Source: Casuarina equisetifolia (lineage: Eukaryota > Streptophyta > Magnoliopsida > Fagales > Casuarinaceae). Taken from it: 64,000 nucleotides of DNA. Below the pieces are notes generated by a model. It made no database searches and was not told the DNA's origin. It was given only the letters and a program-made list of their open reading frames with translations. The stretch is from NCBI GenBank assembly GCA_028551475.1, contig CM052361.1, forward strand, positions 22,767,491-22,831,490, in the 5' to 3' direction. Shown piece by piece: positions 1 through 10,330 of the stretch; within the stretch, counting starts at the first letter, position 1; each line of letters opens with the position of its first letter. The position numbers were made by a program, and so were the translations under genes.

Positions 1-54
1 AGAGAATTTATTATTTAAATTAGGTAAAATAACTCTATAAAAATAGAGTTATCA
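1..54 (+). mobile_element. 3' end of a 1.25-kb LTR-family copy
   Basis: The window opens inside a repeat that ends in a palindrome (AACTCTAT, AAAA, ATAGAGTT) followed by ATCA. The same terminus is seen in the complete copies ending at 30074 and 34027 and, inverted, starting at 44233. Those copies begin TGTTCGG, end in CA (TA in one copy) and have 5-bp target duplications, so this is an LTR end. The flank after position 54 starts CGTTC, which matches the LecRK kinase codons at the insertion point, so the element disrupted LecRK copy A. Whether it is a solo LTR or a full element cannot be told, since the other end is outside the window. Confidence 0.75.
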
Positions 55-1098
55 CGTTCCTTTGTAGACATTTCCAAAACCTCCAGCCCCAAGAAGTTAT
101 GTCTTTGAAACCTAGGGTTACGTGGTGAAGATCTTTATAGGTACCTCTAAGGACCATAACCCTCTTCCCAATCTTCACGCACTTCTTCCGATTTCTTCCA
201 CAAAAGGATGTAAGTAGCTCCAGGGATAATTATTAGCATAACCATACCTGTTATGAGTAACGTTAGAATCAATACTAGCGGTTTCCCTTTTCTTTTCCCC
301 TCTCAGGGAAGGGAAAGAGGCTCGAAACTTCGAGGCTTTGTGTTGGTCCACTTGCGGTAAAGGAACTAGTGGCTGAGGAGAAGCCAACGTACATAAATCC
401 TATAAGAACTTCAGACAGATCAATCGACTTTGATAATACAGGTCGTGTTGGTTTTGGGATTTTTCTTGGGGCAAGTGTTACATTCAGTAAATTTTCTCCA
501 TCATTATAGTCTATCCAAAGATGCATTGGATTCCTACTAGCGAGACCCAAGCTTATATTCTTCCCTCCTTTATATGAAAATACATTACAGGAACCGATTC
601 AATTGACTTGAGGTTGTTCACATCGATTCCGACATGTTTCCTATTGATATCTCCAAATTCCTGGGTTAGAACTGTATCAATCTCGATGGCCAAGATGTGA
701 TTTCTAGGAAGGCTATTGTTAGATCTATTGAAGAGCTCTAAGTAATGACTGGCAAGAGCATGGGTAAAATTTGATGAGGGACTAATGGTGAAGACAATGC
801 CATGACCACCAAACTTATGCACTTCAGGAATTATGGCAAAGACAAAGTTTGTAGAAAATGAAAGAGATGTACTGAATTTTATAGGAAATCGATAGAAAGC
901 ATGGTCACTTTTTACTTTGAAAAAGTTGGTTAGCTGCAACAAACCATTAGGTTGGATTTTTGCGGTTCCGTCAAGTTGCAGTTTGGCCTAACAGAATCCA
1001 CTATAGATGAATAGGTTCTCACCTTGAGCGATGGCTAAGGGAATGTTGGGAATGCTAAGAAATAGAAGGAAATAGAGTGATTTAAGTACTATAGCCAT
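55..1098 (-). pseudogene. LecRK pseudogene A (lectin, TM, start of kinase)
   Basis: Reading leftwards from an ATG at 1098 gives a hydrophobic signal peptide (MAIVLKSLYFLLFLSIPNIP), then ENLFIYSGF, the usual start of a LecRK lectin domain. A TAG stop follows at once, where paralogues have the Gln of FRQA; two C-to-T changes explain it. Lectin sequence continues (SFSTNFVFAIIPE, HILAIEID, VGIDVNN) to a frameshift near 551, then resumes (NPMHLWIDYND, SLEVSSL). A TM stretch (about 185-270) and the juxtamembrane EEVREDWEEGYGP follow, then another stop, and the P-loop region GAGGFGNV appears near 85. The gene is cut off there by an LTR. The expected 660-residue family length is not reachable. Copia element 1 sits 118 bp upstream of the ATG. 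Confidence 0.9.
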
Positions 1099-1215
1099 TA
1101 GGAAATGCTTTCCTTTTTGTATCAAAAGGGTTTCTTAGTTTAAAAGCTTGGACCTCCCATCCATCATAGCGATCTGAAATCAAGATTCAATAGTTGATAC
1201 TTGTTATCATTGAAC

Positions 1216-1631
1216 TGATACAGCTTTAACATCGGTATGGAATCAAACTAGGATAAGGAAAAGAGACATGAATAAGAACTTGAAGGAGCAAAGTGGTTGT
1301 GTTTTCATTCATACAACACCAAGAGCTTTCAAAATGACTTTTACAGAGCCAAAGAAAGCTACACCCCAGTTACAGATATGGAGCTCATGACTTTCATTTA
1401 TGCTTTACATAGCTACATTACAAAGCATCCAATAAAAAAACAAAAGGGAATAGGTCAGAGTCCCTATCACCGTGAGGTTGCACCATGCCTCTACTGCACT
1501 AGGTACTACACATACCATGCTTTATCCAACTACTGCATAAATGAGTTAGTTCCAAGTCATGGTTATAGAGTTACTTCCGTGAGCCCTGGTTTCACTTCAG
1601 CTAAAAGCACAGTAACCCTATCATTCTAACA
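1216..1631 (-). repeat. 3' LTR of copia 1
   Basis: This 416-bp repeat matches 5772-6187 with roughly 33 mismatches counted by eye (about 8 percent), mostly transitions, and equal length. It is the 3' LTR because the coding order inside runs right to left. The open frame at 1297-1629 is LTR sequence, not a gene. Confidence 0.95.
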
Positions 1632-1639
1632 CCCTTCCT

Positions 1640-4600
1640 TAACAAGGTTACCCTCAACCCTAATCAACTCCCTGAGAAATTCATCTTGCGCTCGAGGTAG
1701 ACCTTTTATGAAGATGTCTGCTTGCTAGATTTCACTTGGACAGTATTCAAACTTTACTACTTTGGCTTCAACTAGTTCTCTAACATAATGGACTTTAATT
1801 CCAACATGTTTGGTCCTTGAATGATGACTGGGATTCTTGGTCATTGCAATAGCAGACTTGCTATCACTTAGGATGATAGTTTCATGATCTAGCTAGAAGT
1901 CCATTTCCATGAGTACTCTTTTAAGCCATACTGCTTGACATGCAGTAATTGCAACTGCCACATATTTAACTTCAGCAGTTGATAAGGAGATAGAGCTTTG
2001 TTTTTGTGCACACCAAGAGAACGCTGCTGATCCTAGATTAAACACATACCCACTTGTGCTTCGTGAGTCCTTTGCATTTCCTCCCCAATCACTGTTAGCA
2101 TACCCAAGCAATTCAAAGTTTTCAGTCTTGTGGTAGAATACTCCAAAGTTCTCTATCCCTTTAAGATATCTCAAAATTCATTTCAGTTTACTAAAATGCA
2201 ACTTGGTAGGTTTTTGCATAAACCTAGACAGTAGAGTGATTGCATACATTACATCTAGCCGAGTTGTAGTGAGATACAACATACTCCCAGTAAGGCTCCT
2301 ATAGGCTTGCCCATTAACCTCCCCGGACTAATCTTTAGTTGCTGTTTTCTTTCTAGCAACTAATGGAGTGTCCATAGGATTGGAATCAACTAGATGATGC
2401 TTTGTAAGAAGAGCTTTAGCATACTTTGTTTAAGAGATGAAGATCCCTTCTTGCAGTTGAAATACTTCTAGTCCAAGAAAAAACCTCATGGAGCCCAAAT
2501 CATTCATCTCAAAAGCTTGCATCATGTCCATTTTGAATTCTGCCAACAACTTAGGATCATTTCTTGTAAAAATTAAGTCATCCACATACAGAGATACTAG
2601 CATGATAGAGTGTGTTCTACGAGACACAAACAAAGTTGGTTCACTAGCACTGCAGACAAAGCCATGGTTGACAAAATAAGCACTTATCTTACTATACTAG
2701 GCCCTTGGAGCTTGTCTTAGACCATACAAGGCCTTGTTCAGCTTTAAAACTTTGTCTTATGCTTCAGAAACTTCATATCCTTTAGGTTGTTCAACATACA
2801 CCTCTTCTTCCAAATCACCATTCAAGAAGGCAGCCTTCACATTGAGTTAAGACACATGCCAACCATGCTGAGCTACAATAGAGAGCAACATCCTTATGGT
2901 CTCCAATCTAGCTATTGGAGAGAAATTTTCATTAAAATCAACACCCAGAATTTATGAGTATCCTTTAGCAACTAGTCTAGCTTTATGCTTGATAATATGG
3001 CCTTCAACAATCTTAGTTTTGAAGATCCATTTGAGCCCTACTACCTTTTTTCCTTCTGGTAAATCTACTAAGGACCATGTTTTATTTTGCTGAATGGTTC
3101 TTATTTCCTCATTTATAACATCTTGCCACTCCTTTTCCACTAATGCTTCTTCATAAGAAATCGGATCCAAGGTTGCCATGTTCAGCTTTCATATATATCT
3201 TCTAGATCCCTCATCCTTATGGGAGACATGCTTGAGAACTCCTTTTCTATCTCTGGTGATTGCTTGCTATCAACTGCAGATTATTGTTGAGCTGGAGTGG
3301 TCATTCTAGTTTCAGTTTCTATTGGAACTTCTACATCATTCATCATGCCATCATAGAGCTTCTTAGACATATCAGGAACCAAAATGCTACTCAGTTCTTT
3401 CTTACTTAAGGTCCAATTCCATGTAGCATCTTTATCAAACACCACATCTCGAGTGACTTATAGCTTGTTTGAGGATAAATTTAACACTCTATAAGCTTTG
3501 GAGACTTGACTATTTCCCAAAAAAATTCCTTGTTCAACTCTTCTTTCCAACTTGCTTCGTAGTTGTGCTGGAACATGAATGTAACACATCGATCCAAACA
3601 CTTTCATGTTTTCTACACTTGGTTTCCTTCCAGTTTAGGCTTCAAATGGAGTGATCTGATCAAGGGCAACTATGGGACTTCGGTTCAATACATAGACTGT
3701 TGTGTTAACAGCCTCTGCCCAAAATTCATTTGGTATGTCTTTCCCTTCCAACATGCTCCTAGCCATTCCCATAACTGTGCGATTTTTCCTTTTAGCAACA
3801 CTGTTCTACTGCGGAGAATAACTTGCTGTTAGTTGATGCTTAATTCCATTCTTATTGCAATAAGTGTTAAACTGTAAGGACATGTATTCTCCTCCTCTAT
3901 CAGACTGTATAACCTTCACATCTCTACTGCTTTCCTTTTCTACATTGGCTTTGAACTTCAAAAAGGCCCCAAATGCTTCAGATTTCTCTTTAAGAAAGTC
4001 CACCCAGCAGAATCTACTTGCATCATCTATAAATAAAATAAAGAATCTTGTCCCTTCCTTGGTAGGGGTCCTCATACGGCCACAAATATCGGTGTAAACT
4101 ATTTCTAGAAGCTTAGTTTGCATTCTTTTCCCTTTAATAAGAAACATTTGTCTACTGTTTTTCCTAAATTGACATTCTCCATATATTGTGTCAACACACT
4201 TCACCTCAGGGAGACCTTCCACCATATTTAGGTTGTGCAGATCCTCAAGGGACTTGTAATTCAAGTGTTCAAACCTCTTATCCATAGTAGAGATGTGTCC
4301 TCAGTTACATGTAATGTACTTTGGTTAAAGTATTCAAATCTTAGCAGAAAGTTTCTTGCATTTCCCATATCAATAGCTGTAACTTCTACATTCATATTTG
4401 TATCTTCAAAGATATGGCACATTTTTCCTTTAAACAGAAGAACATATTTGGGCTCCATCATTTGTCCAACACTTAGCAGATTTGAGCCTAGAGATGGAAC
4501 CAACAACACATCCTTGATCACTTTCACTCTTTTGCTTGTCTGCACCGACACATTACTTTTTCTAACAATCTCAACACATCTATCATCTCCCAGCCTCACT

Positions 4601-4760
4601 CTAGACTTGAAGCTATGGTCTAAAGAGCTAAATACACTCTCAAATGGGGACATATGACTTGTGCACCCACTATCAACATACCATAAACTTGGATTGACAC
4701 TCATGACAGAGAGACTTGTACAAAACAAAGTATCCTTAACAGATTCTTCTTCATTCTCTA
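1640..4760 (-). pseudogene. copia 1 pol (PR-INT-RT-RH), decayed
   Basis: From right to left: a protease with YVDSGCTSHM near 4680, keeping the catalytic DSG; integrase with HLNYKSL, the core residues D (YTDICG) and D (QSDRGGEY) between 4285 and 3806, then NSVAKRKNRTVMGMARSML; reverse transcriptase with WIFKTK and HKARLVAKGYS near 3000, LYGLRQAPRA near 2720 and catalytic YVDD near 2580; RNase H with NSDWGGNAKDSRSTSGY near 2080 and ending QADIFIKGLPRAQDEFL near 1690. Order INT before RT identifies Ty1/copia. At least eight in-frame stops, most explained by CAG or CAA to TAG/TAA and TGG to TAG, break the frame. It cannot give a functional polyprotein. Confidence 0.92.
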
Positions 4761-4789
4761 CAAAGTTTGCTTGTTGTCCATTCTTTAAT

Positions 4790-5691
4790 CGTCAATTTTT
4801 CTCTACATGCCCGATTCTCCCACAATGATGACATTTAGGTTTGTCTTTGTGCCAATAGAACTTCTCAAGATGATTAGTTCTATTGCATATTTTGCAAGGA
4901 GGGTATCTATCCCTTCCATCAACTGAAGTGTCCCTCGGTTGAGAGGTTCCTTAAGATTATTTGGATCTAAGATTCAACCTAGTCTTAAAGGCTATTTTAA
5001 CATTTATCATGTCTCTCCTTCTCATTACCCTTTTTTCAAAAGCTTCCAACGACCCTACTAGTTTTGATACAATCATGGTTTTGAGGTCTTTAGTTTCTTC
5101 TAGGGTCATTACTATGAAATCAAACTTATTTGTGAGACTCATGAGTATTTTCTCTACTACCTGTGAATTTGGAATATCCTCACCCAAGGCCTTCATTTGA
5201 TTTACTATCTCATTAATCCTCCCAAAATATGCCATTACTAACTCCCTTTCTTCCATGCTAAGCCTTTCTAAATCACCTTTAAGGCCTTGAATTCTAATAA
5301 CACGTACCTTAGGAGTTCCTAGGAACTCATTTTGAAGTGTAGTCCAAGCAGCTTTTGGAGTTGTTGCCTAAGCTATTTGGTTGAAGGCTGCATCTATCAT
5401 GGAGAGTTATAGCATGACCAATGTCCTGAGCTCCCTTTCTTGATTTCTTCTTTGGAACTCACGCTAATCTAGTGTCAACTCTGAATCTGGTCCAAGACTT
5501 GGTATCCCATTCTCAACCACATCCCACAACCCTTGATACTTGAGGTAAGTAGACATTCGGATGGACAAATTTTGGTAATTAGCACCATCAAATGTAAGTA
5601 GTGGAAGCTGTGAAGTGGAAGCAGGTAATGGTGGTGGTGGACTAGAAGCTACAAAGGAGGAGGATGACTCGTTTGAAGAGGATGAAGCCAT
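4790..5691 (-). pseudogene. copia 1 gag with CCHC knuckle, decayed
   Basis: The frame starts at an ATG at 5691 with a Ser/Pro-rich leader, then LLTFDGANYQNLSIRMSTYL, the usual copia gag opening in which the element packages its RNA. A TAG stop follows at about 5464. The frame resumes through AAFNQIA, a second stop, ATTPKAAWTTLQNEFLG and ERELVMAYFGRINEIVNQM. A zinc knuckle of the CX2C-type (CHHCGRIGH) lies near 4810-4835. Gag would form the capsid-like particle in the cytoplasm. Stops make this copy dead. Confidence 0.85.
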
Positions 5692-5771
5692 GGAGAACTA
5701 AACTCAAACACACAGTGGGCACTTTTTGTAAAAGCTGGTCTCAAAAGCTTGTAACCTTGTTGTGATGCCAC

Positions 5772-6187
5772 TGATACAGCTTTAACATAGGTATGGAATC
5801 AAACTAGGATAAGGAAAAGAGACACGAACAAGAACTTGAAAGAGCAAAGTGGTTATGTTTTCATTCATACAGCACCAAGAGCTTGTAAGATGACTTTTAC
5901 AAAGCCAAAGAGAGCTACACCCTAGTTACAGATATGGAGCTCACAACTTCCATATATGCTTTACATAGCTACATTACAAAGCATCAAATCAAAAAACAAA
6001 AAGGAGTAGGTCAGAGTCCTTATCACCATGAGGTTGCACCATGCCTTTACTGCACTAGGTACTACATATACCATGCTTTATCCAACTACTGCATAAATAA
6101 GTTAATTCCAAGTCATGGTTGTAGAGTTACTTCCATGAGCCCTGGTCTCACTTCAGCTAGAAGCATAGCAACCCTGTCATTCTAACA
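5772..6187 (-). repeat. 5' LTR of copia 1
   Basis: This is the partner of 1216-1631 at identical length. In element orientation it begins TGTTAGAATGACAGG and ends GCTGTATCA, then a primer-site-like TGGCATCACAAC follows. Confidence 0.95.
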
Positions 6188-6192
6188 TGAAT

Positions 6193-7660
6193 GACAAATA
6201 ATGACATTGCTTCCTAAAGGGAAAAGTACTTAAAGAGCTATCCTATGATTCATCACAATGGTCTTTCCTGTCAGTGAATGGAAGGGTCAAGGAGAATTCC
6301 GATCCTTTTTTCTTGCCTTGACTTCATCTAACTTCAAGACTTTCACTTCCATTCACACATGATTCCTTGAGGTAGTGATGATTTACCTATTTATTTATTT
6401 ATTTTTGAAGTTACATCATATCAAAATCCATTAAGAATCCTACATAGGGTCTGCCGCCTGACAGAGAGACCGCCATAGATTGATGAGATCATGGCAGAGG
6501 ACAAAATATAGTATTAGTTTTTGCTTAGTCACTTTTGAATAGTCTTGGCAATCAAAGTAAGCTTTTTCTTTGGAACCTATCAAATATTTACCCAACTAGA
6601 GATATTTGGAAAAGAGTAATTTGATCATCAAAAGTGTCAGGATATGAGTTATGAAAAGCAGGACATGTATGAATAGACATAAATGGACTCACTTTGTGTC
6701 CGGCATGTGCATTGTCACCCCCAAACAACAGCTAAGTAAACAAGTTCGTCATGAAGTTTTGGATATAAGGCAAGATTACAAGAAGTTTTGGATATAAGGC
6801 AAGATTACAAGAAGGCATCTTATCATTGTAAGACAATGAAGTGCTTGACATGGTTATGATTATGTTTAGCAACAGAATTTTTTTTGTTTTCTATTAATAT
6901 GATGCATTTCTAAATCCCACAAGTATGTGGGAGGTCCAAAGATATTTTATATGAAATGGAAGCACAAAGGTCAATTTATCATAAGCTGAAACTTTAATGG
7001 TGGAGCAATTGATTGTTTCAACGTTTGATCGCCCTTAGGACTAATATACGCAAGAAAGGTTTGGAGCTCATATTCAACCTAGTTTCTTCAATTATTTGTA
7101 ACAAAATGGATTGTAATGTATTATAACATATACAAGACAATTCTAATTATTTTGTTGAGGAATGTAATTTCACATCAAGAAAATATAATTGTTGGGTAAT
7201 ATTTAATTATGGATATCAACTTATAAGCTAAACTTTAGGTTAGACTTTAGACTTTAGACTTTCTTATGTGGTTCTAGAGTTTAATAAAATGTACTCCAAA
7301 CTCTATTCAACTTGAGTATTCTCAAAGTGTGGCATGTTGAGAAATTTAATTCTAGACTGGAAAAATAGAATCGTTGATAAAGTTATAATATGAATTTATT
7401 CCCTTAATCCATTAGTTAACTTTTAGGTTATGCTTTGAACATTCTTACATATTTCTTTCATGATTAATTTCATGGATAATCTTGCAAACAAAGGACAAAA
7501 ACTCTACTTTAAGGGGGTGAAGTCAACAACAAAATCCTCACTAAACGGTAAGTTTGTAGCTTGGAAGGCTCTAAGACTACCATGTTACACTTAACCAATC
7601 CTAAATTTGTGGCCAGTACGAAGGAATTCCAAATTATACCACTGCAATTTCATCAGAGAA
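6193..7660. other. LecRK A 5' flank and unit-spacer repeats, no gene
   Basis: No coding sequence is convincing here. The left end continues the upstream flank of LecRK A interrupted by copia 1. Around 6440-6760 lies a decayed copy of the dispersed spacer module also found at 9830, 34030 and 57060. From about 6890 to 7640 the sequence parallels 34650-35830 and partly 20700-20940 (shared words such as CACTAAACGGTAAGTT near 7540 and 35730). All of it is AT-rich array spacer. Confidence 0.6.
6753..6810. repeat. 29-bp perfect tandem duplication
   Basis: A 29-bp word beginning GAAGTTTTGGATATAAGG occurs twice in direct succession without mismatch. Paralogous spacers near 34530 and 36230 contain one copy, so this is a recent local slippage duplication. 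Confidence 0.9.
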
Positions 7661-8317
7661 TAATCAAATAATACTCTATGTGGAAAATAATGTAATTGAT
7701 ATTATATTTTTAATACAAACAATCATCTATTTAGAACTATGGATTTTTATGTTTTTCTTATGTAGGGAATCCTTTCTCAAAGACATTGTTGTCAAGAGCT
7801 CAAAAAAAAAAAACAAAGGTTACAATAGGGATGGCCAAACAAGGGCTTCCTCTTCATTCTCTTACTCTTTTATTTATTTATTTTGATAACCTAGAACTCT
7901 TACCAAACTTTGCTTGATAATTTAAACTAAGAAACATTGGTTTCTCTCAAAGCATGCTCAAGCTAATTAAAAATGTAGTCAAAGGAATTTGAACCTAAAA
8001 TACTTATTCTAAAAGGTCTCTCACATGAGTCCATTCTCTCTTACTTTAGCAATGTGTCTGTCTTTCTTTCTCCAAAAATTTAATGTGACATGATGAATTA
8101 ATCACTATATTCATGAACCACCAATTTACTTATTATTTTAGGTTTTCATATTATTAAGAGTCATCACAGATATTTTAAGAGCCACTTCTAATAAACCTCT
8201 CTTTATTATTGCTGTGGCGGTTCATTTAAATGATATAATATATACAAGATTTTCTTAAAACATAGATAGCATAGACAAACTCCTTATTTTGTGGACATCT
8301 CTAATTTTGAGTACAAT

Positions 8318-8480
8318 AGAGTTCTTCGAATCCATTATTGAAGCCATGATAGATGAAGTTTTCCTCTTGGGCAAGGGCTAAGCGTGGGAAACAAGTAAGA
8401 CAGACTTCTCTGGCCCAGCAAAGACTGCGAGGTGTTCTCTCAGACATTAGATTCGGGAACATAGCAACATTATCCGAGAA
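8318..8480 (-). pseudogene. LecRK N-terminal relic (signal peptide end, first lectin strand)
   Basis: On the minus strand LALAQEENFIYHGFNNGF matches the end of a LecRK signal peptide and the start of the lectin domain (compare ENFIYNGFRQA in C). The frame ends in a stop at about 8301 and no further lectin sequence follows. The relic is closest to those at 19.9 kb and 42.0 kb, and it differs from the main gene family (ALAQEEN instead of VPEDEN). It lies in one arm of an inverted repeat. Non-functional. Confidence 0.7.
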
Positions 8481-9185
8481 AGAAGTCAAAGAAGCAGCGG
8501 AAAATACCTTAAATTAGAACTTTATTTCACAACCGTGGAGATAACGGCAACTATTTAACGACTTCGATGACAAGATTTAAAATACGGGAGGTGATAGACA
8601 GACATTTTTCAAATTCCCACTTCTTACACCATGACTCTCTGTGCCGACAAAATCCTGTTTTGAAGTCCAAGGATCAAACTTGCATACATCTACTCTGCAT
8701 AATTACTCCTAGTAGAAACGCTAAAAATGTATGTTCCTTTTTGTTTTCAGACCTCGACACGGTCGTCAAAGTCATTTTTACCTGTCATCGGCCACCACCT
8801 TTATCCTTTTGGTTCTTCGACTAATTCTATGCACGCGCTTGCTTCCGGGAGACGCTCCAGCGGACCTTTCCATGCCCATGTATCAAATTGAACCGCATTT
8901 GTAGTATGTGAAACCTTCTCATCGGAGTCATCCCTCAAGAAGTAGAAGAGAGAAAACCGTGTCATCAGAGTCGTTACAAAGTCAAGGTTCTCTCCACACT
9001 TGTCGAATGACGTTCTTCTTTTAAGGTATTTTCAACTGGTTCTTTGACTTCTTTGTTGGATAATGTTGCAATTTTCTAGAATCTGTCTGCAAGAGTATCT
9101 CGGAGTGTTTGCTGGGTCCTGACTAGTTTGGTCTTACACGTTTCCCTCGCTTACCTACCAAGAGAAAATGAAGAATCGAAGAACT
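8335..9185. repeat. inverted repeat, arms about 230 bp
   Basis: The reverse complement of about 8335-8575 aligns with the plus strand at about 8955-9185. Shared words in order are GTCATCNNAGTCGTTA, TTTAAGGTATTTTC, TTCTTTGACTTCTTT, GGATAATGTTGC, TTTGCTGGG and GTTTCCC. Arms are diverged (roughly 70 percent by eye) with about 380 bp between them. The left arm includes the lectin relic. The whole structure recurs at 41995-42830. It may simply reflect two relics in opposite orientation. Confidence 0.65.
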
Positions 9186-9829
9186 GTTTTCAGAATCTAT
9201 TTAACTATTTTCAGTATCGTGAGTCATAGAAATCTTTGCTTAAAATGAGTATCGTCCACTACATAGAAAACAATAGAATTTACCGCGAAACAAAGAGGCA
9301 GCCTTTAATCGAAGCCAGCCAATGATTTTTCTAAGGTTTTTATTTGCTGAAATGCGCGAACCGGCCAAGAAATGAGTTTTTGATACTTGCCAAATGCGTC
9401 GTGTTAGAACATCAGTACCTCAACCAAGAAACTATTCCATCAACGGAATCGACTGTTTTCTATGAATTGTGATCTGTAGTTCTACAAATTTTCCATGTGG
9501 TGGACCAATAGCCTTCTTTTTATCATGTGAAGATGCAAATGCATTCTGCTCATCCTTGCTTTTTTCCTTTGTCAGCTAGTCCGTAAAGCCTCGGGAGTCG
9601 CGAAAGAAAGCATTATCCTTATTGTTGCCTAAATGCTTCTCATTACTTTATCATGAAAATGCATAATTTGATCTATAACTAACGCAATGACAAACTTATC
9701 ATCACTTGAATTATAAAGAAAGGAGAAACTTTGTAATGAGAGTCTTACATGTAAACAGGATGTTGAAAAGTTTTACTTGTCGGAGACATGGATGCACTAA
9801 CAACGTTAAGGACCCTCTCGAGGGTGGCT

Positions 9830-10330
9830 GCAAAAATAAAGAAGCAGCCATGGATCGAATGGTACCAATAATTTCGCCATACCTTCTTGATGATTTTCAT
9901 AACCCGAAATGGTCCAATTCCTTGCTTTAGGGTACAGTTGAGATAATTACTATTGTTTACGTTTCGAACATCGTTTAAAGTTATCAATCATGCCTGAAAT
10001 TGATGTCACATATCAAAATCTCTTGTGCAGAGATAATGGGTGCTATACATGCATCCAAATAATTTCAGAACAAACAGATATTGTCGTTGTCGAATTTGAT
10101 AAAGGCATCAAAATGTGAAAAATCAATGGAAATATGGGAAAGGGATTGATTTCGTCGTTGAAAATCTCATTAAATGGGTGAAAGTCTACCTTGTATGGCT
10201 GGCGTGCTTACGAACAGGATTTGTTAAGAAAAGACATAAATGGACTCCCATTTTGAGCTGCCGGCGTATTGCTGGGCTTAGAAATAGTTAAGTAGAGAAG
10301 GTTAATAGGAAGTTTAGGACACTAATGTTA
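9830..10330. repeat. dispersed spacer module (type copy)
   Basis: About 500 bp run from GCAGCCATGGATCGAA to GGGCTTAGAAATAGTTAAGTA. Versions occur at about 20300-20700, 21480-21900, 34030-34530, 54840-55330, 57060-57540 and 63440-64000, with partial copies at 6430, 36060, 43490 and 53930. Constant words include GATCGAAGCGAACCAATGATT and AAAACGTGAAAA. Short frames read KVWRNYW or KVRQNHW in several copies but no frame stays open, so I treat it as noncoding array spacer 1-4 kb upstream of LecRK starts. No terminal repeats or target duplications were found. Confidence 0.6.

Larger units (their letters stand above)
1216..6187 (-). mobile_element. Ty1/copia retrotransposon 1, complete but decayed
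   Basis: A 4,972-bp element is bounded by two 416-bp direct repeats (TGATACAGC to CATTCTAACA on the plus strand). Flanks are TGAAC on the left (1211-1215) and TGAAT on the right (6188-6192), a 5-bp target duplication with one change. The paralogous LecRK flank at about 56146-56165 preserves an uninterrupted version of the site (GTTATCATTGAACGAC). In element orientation a primer-site-like TGGCATCACAAC follows the 5' LTR and a purine tract AAGGAAGGG precedes the 3' LTR. Inside, minus-strand gag, zinc knuckle, protease, integrase, reverse transcriptase and RNase H follow in copia order, with many stops. It is non-autonomous now. Confidence 0.95.
7660..10020. repeat. segmental duplication, copy 1 (partner 41350-43690)
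   Basis: The block is collinear, in the same orientation, with 41350-43690. Shared landmarks include TTTTTATGTTTTTCTTATGTAGG near 7745, a poly-A stretch then GGCCAAACAAGG near 7830, the lectin relic near 8330, the inverted repeat to 9185, ACTATTCCATCAACGG near 9430 and AGCCGCCATTGATCG-like sequence near 9840. Indels are short. The duplication extends into the LecRKs to the right (C and H are each other's closest copies in the window), so it is part of a larger unit duplication. After about 10020 copy 2 jumps to sequence matching 11610, meaning 1.6 kb was lost there or gained here. Confidence 0.85.
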
